Positions 53,370 to 55,239 of a stretch of 55,239 nucleotides of DNA are shown here, one piece after another (the first letter of the stretch is position 1; every line of letters begins with the position of its first letter). The notes under the pieces are model-generated. The model worked only from the letters and a program-made list of their open reading frames with translations, was not told where the DNA came from and did no database searches. This DNA comes from Bacillota bacterium. Its GTDB lineage: Bacteria > Bacillota > UBA4882 > UBA8346. The translations under genes and the position numbers were made by a program. Location: the NCBI GenBank assembly GCA_023392595.1, contig JAEVYU010000048.1, forward strand, positions 1 through 55,239, in the 5' to 3' direction.

Positions 53370-54110
53370 TTAACCGTTTTTCTTTCTGTACCAATATCGA
53401 TAAATTTCTTCAAACCCCAGTTTTCGATAAAGATTTTCCGCAGGGGCGTTACCTACCACTACTGATAAATATGCATTTTCTATTTTCTCATCCGTTGCGG
53501 CGCTCAGAATCCCGTCCATTATGTCTTGACCCCATCCTTTACCCCTATAATTTTGATCAACCATAACATCAAAAACCCCAATATAACCCCGTTCGATTGC
53601 GCCATAACCACAACCAACGATTTTATCATCCATCTTTTTCCTTACAACAACAACTTGCCCAAGAATATTTTGCAAAACCGCTTTGGCCGTTCTTTGATAT
53701 ATTTCATTTTTTAAGCTTGAACAATTTATAAAATCCTTAAACCAATCATCATTGAATCCATTTTCAATCAAAATTCCTTCGGGTTTTCGGTATTGATAAT
53801 GACTCATCTCCAATACTCTTACTGACGTTTCATCCAATCGAATGTAGTTTCTTTTTTCCAACTCATTATCAATACCCTGTGGATGACTATCATGGGTCAA
53901 CTTAAAAACTACCGGTAAATTTTGTTTTTCATATTCATTTTCACATTTTTCAATCTTCTCTTGCAATTGCAAGGTGGAATGATAGAGTGGATTTATCGAA
54001 TTTGATCTTTTGGTATAACCGTTGGCAAATCTCAAGATCCAACCATCATATAGCTTTGTTTGAAGTGCCGGCCATGCATTCAATGATAGTTCTTCCAATA
54101 TTTTTATCAC
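53370..54110 (-). CDS. GNAT-family N-acetyltransferase
   Basis: The protein has 246 residues. The C-terminal 110 residues form the GNAT fold, with the acetyl-CoA-binding segment YRGKGWGQDIMDGIL and the NAPAENLYRKLGFEE end. The N-terminal half, with the LQTKLYDGWILRFANGYTKR motif, is typical of a two-domain GNAT subgroup. The substrate is unknown. It lies about 140 bases upstream of the condensation-like gene and may belong with it or be independent. Confidence 0.85.
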   Translation of the reverse strand: MIKILEELSLNAWPALQTKLYDGWILRFANGYTKRSNSINPLYHSTLQLQEKIEKCENEYEKQNLPVVFKLTHDSHPQGIDNELEKRNYIRLDETSVRVLEMSHYQYRKPEGILIENGFNDDWFKDFINCSSLKNEIYQRTAKAVLQNILGQVVVVRKKMDDKIVGCGYGAIERGYIGVFDVMVDQNYRGKGWGQDIMDGILSAATDEKIENAYLSVVVGNAPAENLYRKLGFEEIYRYWYRKKNG

Positions 54111-54193
54111 GGGTTTCCCTCAATTCCATTATGATTTTTTGCCCAGTTACGATGACGGGCAAACACCGTGTTAAACGTAGTAACCGCCACCCT

Positions 54194-55146
54194 CTAAGCC
54201 AAGGATAGATATTCCGGATGATGCCTAAAACACCCAAACAAATAACAATCTTTTTCAATTCTTGGCAAAAACGACTCGATTTCTGGCTTAATTCCTTTCA
54301 AAATCTTATTGTAATTCTCTTCAAAATCACCACATTTTTCTTTAAGACTATCTATATAAGCAACTCTATTCTCATTTTTAAAATCTTCATCACTTTTTAC
54401 ATCTTCAATTGTTTCATATACCTTGCAAACCGCTTCCTCATAAAACTGTTTTGCCTTTTCATTTAAACCTTCTGATATCAAAGCATAAACATGGCAGCTA
54501 AAAAATTCAGGATATAGTTCATAGGATTTAATGCTCTTTCAAATGTTTCAATAACTTGATGATATTTAGCATTCTCAAAATAAAGAAAACCAATTTCAAC
54601 TAAACTTGGTTCATCGAATTCACTTTTTAACCTTTTTACAAGATCATCTGCAATCTCTAAAGACGCTTTCTTTTGTCCAAGTTTAGCCAAACTAAGCCCA
54701 TAATTTAGTAATGGATAAAAGGAATAATCATCTTTCTCTTTACTCGCAAGTCCTAATTCATGAGCTTTATTAAAATAAATTTTTGCATCTTCCAATTTTT
54801 TTAGATGATAGCAAGCGACTCCTAAGTTATTCAAATTTGGAACCGTCTCTTCGATATCCACAGCTTTACGCAATACAACTTCTGCTTCACCGAAATATTT
54901 TTTTCTTAGATATGCTTCACCTAAAACAGAATATGACATATAACTTACCGGGTTAAGCATAAGTGCTCTCTCTAAAATTTCAATTGATTTTTCGATTTGA
55001 TAATCCCATCTATCATCTATATCAATTGGTTCTCCTTCATACAAATAAAAATATCCTAAGTTAGTTAAGGTTTCTTCAGTTTCCTGAATATCTACAGCCT
55101 TCTTTAATATTTCTAGGGAACCACTGATTAAAACAGAACAATTCAA
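54194..55146 (-). pseudogene. TPR-repeat protein gene with frameshift, 5' end lost
   Basis: The first part (54478-55146) encodes several tetratricopeptide repeats, for example EKSIEILERALMLNP and LNNLGVACYHLKKLEDAKIY, and ends with a short hydrophobic tail at TGA 54478. The second part (54194-54481) overlaps in another frame. Read in that frame from about 54525, the DNA gives YELYPEFFSCHVYALISEGL directly continuous with the second part, so the two are one gene split by a frameshift between about 54525 and 54545. At the 5' end the frame is open to 55200 but has only a TTG and no ribosome site, next to a transposase start. Its N-terminus was probably removed by that insertion. Confidence 0.65.
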
Positions 55147-55211
55147 GGGATATCCTGGAACATAACTAGGAGATATCGTATAATAAAGGTAACAAAATCA
55201 AGGAGAAATCC

Positions 55212-55239
55212 ATGAAACAACAAACTTTCAGCGATATGG
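55212..55239 (+). CDS. start of a probable IS5-type transposase, truncated by window
   Basis: AAGGAG lies six bases before ATG 55212. The nine visible codons read MKQQTFSDM, which matches the characteristic MxQxTFxD start of IS5-group transposases. It is the only plus-strand gene and abuts the damaged TPR gene, as expected for an inserted element whose left end lies somewhere near 55150-55180. Nine residues are little evidence. Confidence 0.5.

Noticed and set aside
53191..53394. Small minus-strand frame between the condensation-like and GNAT genes
   Set aside because: It overlaps the start of the condensation-like gene in another frame and resembles nothing; it is a chance frame.
1..55239. 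tRNA, rRNA or known riboswitch
   Set aside because: No clover-leaf, ribosomal RNA or familiar riboswitch core was recognised in the intergenic stretches; a covariance-model scan would be needed to be sure.

Overview
The window reads as a piece of a plant-cell-wall-degrading, Gram-positive (Bacillota-like) chromosome. The evidence is strong AGGAGG-type ribosome sites before almost every gene, Sec signal peptides followed by proline/threonine linkers, sigma-A promoters with 17-base spacers, two LacI repressors, and no outer-membrane or SusCD genes. No dockerin or cohesin is visible, so the enzymes appear to be free secreted proteins, not a cellulosome. Every complete gene lies on the minus strand, so transcription runs from right to left. 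The only plus-strand gene is the first few codons of a probable IS5-type transposase at the right edge.

Positions 361-26148 hold a xylan-degrading locus of 13 secreted carbohydrate-active enzymes, interrupted by two redox-type genes. In transcription order they are GH62, GH43 (with concanavalin-like domain), GH43+CBM6+CBM13, GH2+CBM13, an unassigned beta-propeller enzyme+CBM6+CBM13, GH27+CBM13, CE6-like esterase, GH10, CE1 esterase, GH10, then a DUF1573 protein and a thioredoxin-CcdA fusion, then GH43, GH127 and GH30 subfamily 8. Nine carry CBM2 and four carry CBM13. Together they would cut the xylan backbone (GH10 twice, GH30) and strip arabinose (GH62, GH43, GH127), feruloyl or acetyl groups (CE1, CE6) and galactose (GH27, GH2). 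A terminator closes the locus at 283-316.

Positions 26587-32340 are an L-fucose-type operon: LacI regulator, RhaB-family kinase, L-fucose isomerase, and a tandem class II aldolase whose second half has lost its metal ligands. A terminator follows. Upstream of the LacI gene are two 31-base direct repeats that look like operators. Positions 32514-34475 encode a ribose-type binding protein and permease without their own ATPase, and 34585-35730 is a wrecked chemoreceptor gene.

Positions 36061-42375 hold the most unusual system. A cytoplasmic protein fuses an RbsA-like ABC ATPase domain to a GAF/HisKA_2 histidine kinase, and it is followed by an ANTAR (RNA-binding antiterminator) response regulator. 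Directly after the regulator come a near-consensus sigma-A promoter and a strong intrinsic terminator, lying in the leader of a complete ribose-type ABC transporter operon. This looks like transporter-linked control by antitermination, related to EutVW but with an ABC domain as input.

Positions 42984-50253 are a second sugar operon: LacI, FGGY kinase, Zn alcohol dehydrogenase, class II ketose-bisphosphate aldolase, PfkB kinase, aldo/keto reductase and the L-fucose mutarotase FucU. GAAACGTTTC operators lie before both the LacI gene and the kinase. Positions 50258-55239 are accessory: an acetyltransferase remnant, two MITE-like palindromic repeats (one here, one at 42752-42871), a secreted alpha/beta hydrolase, a condensation-domain-like protein, a GNAT acetyltransferase, a frameshifted TPR gene and the IS edge.
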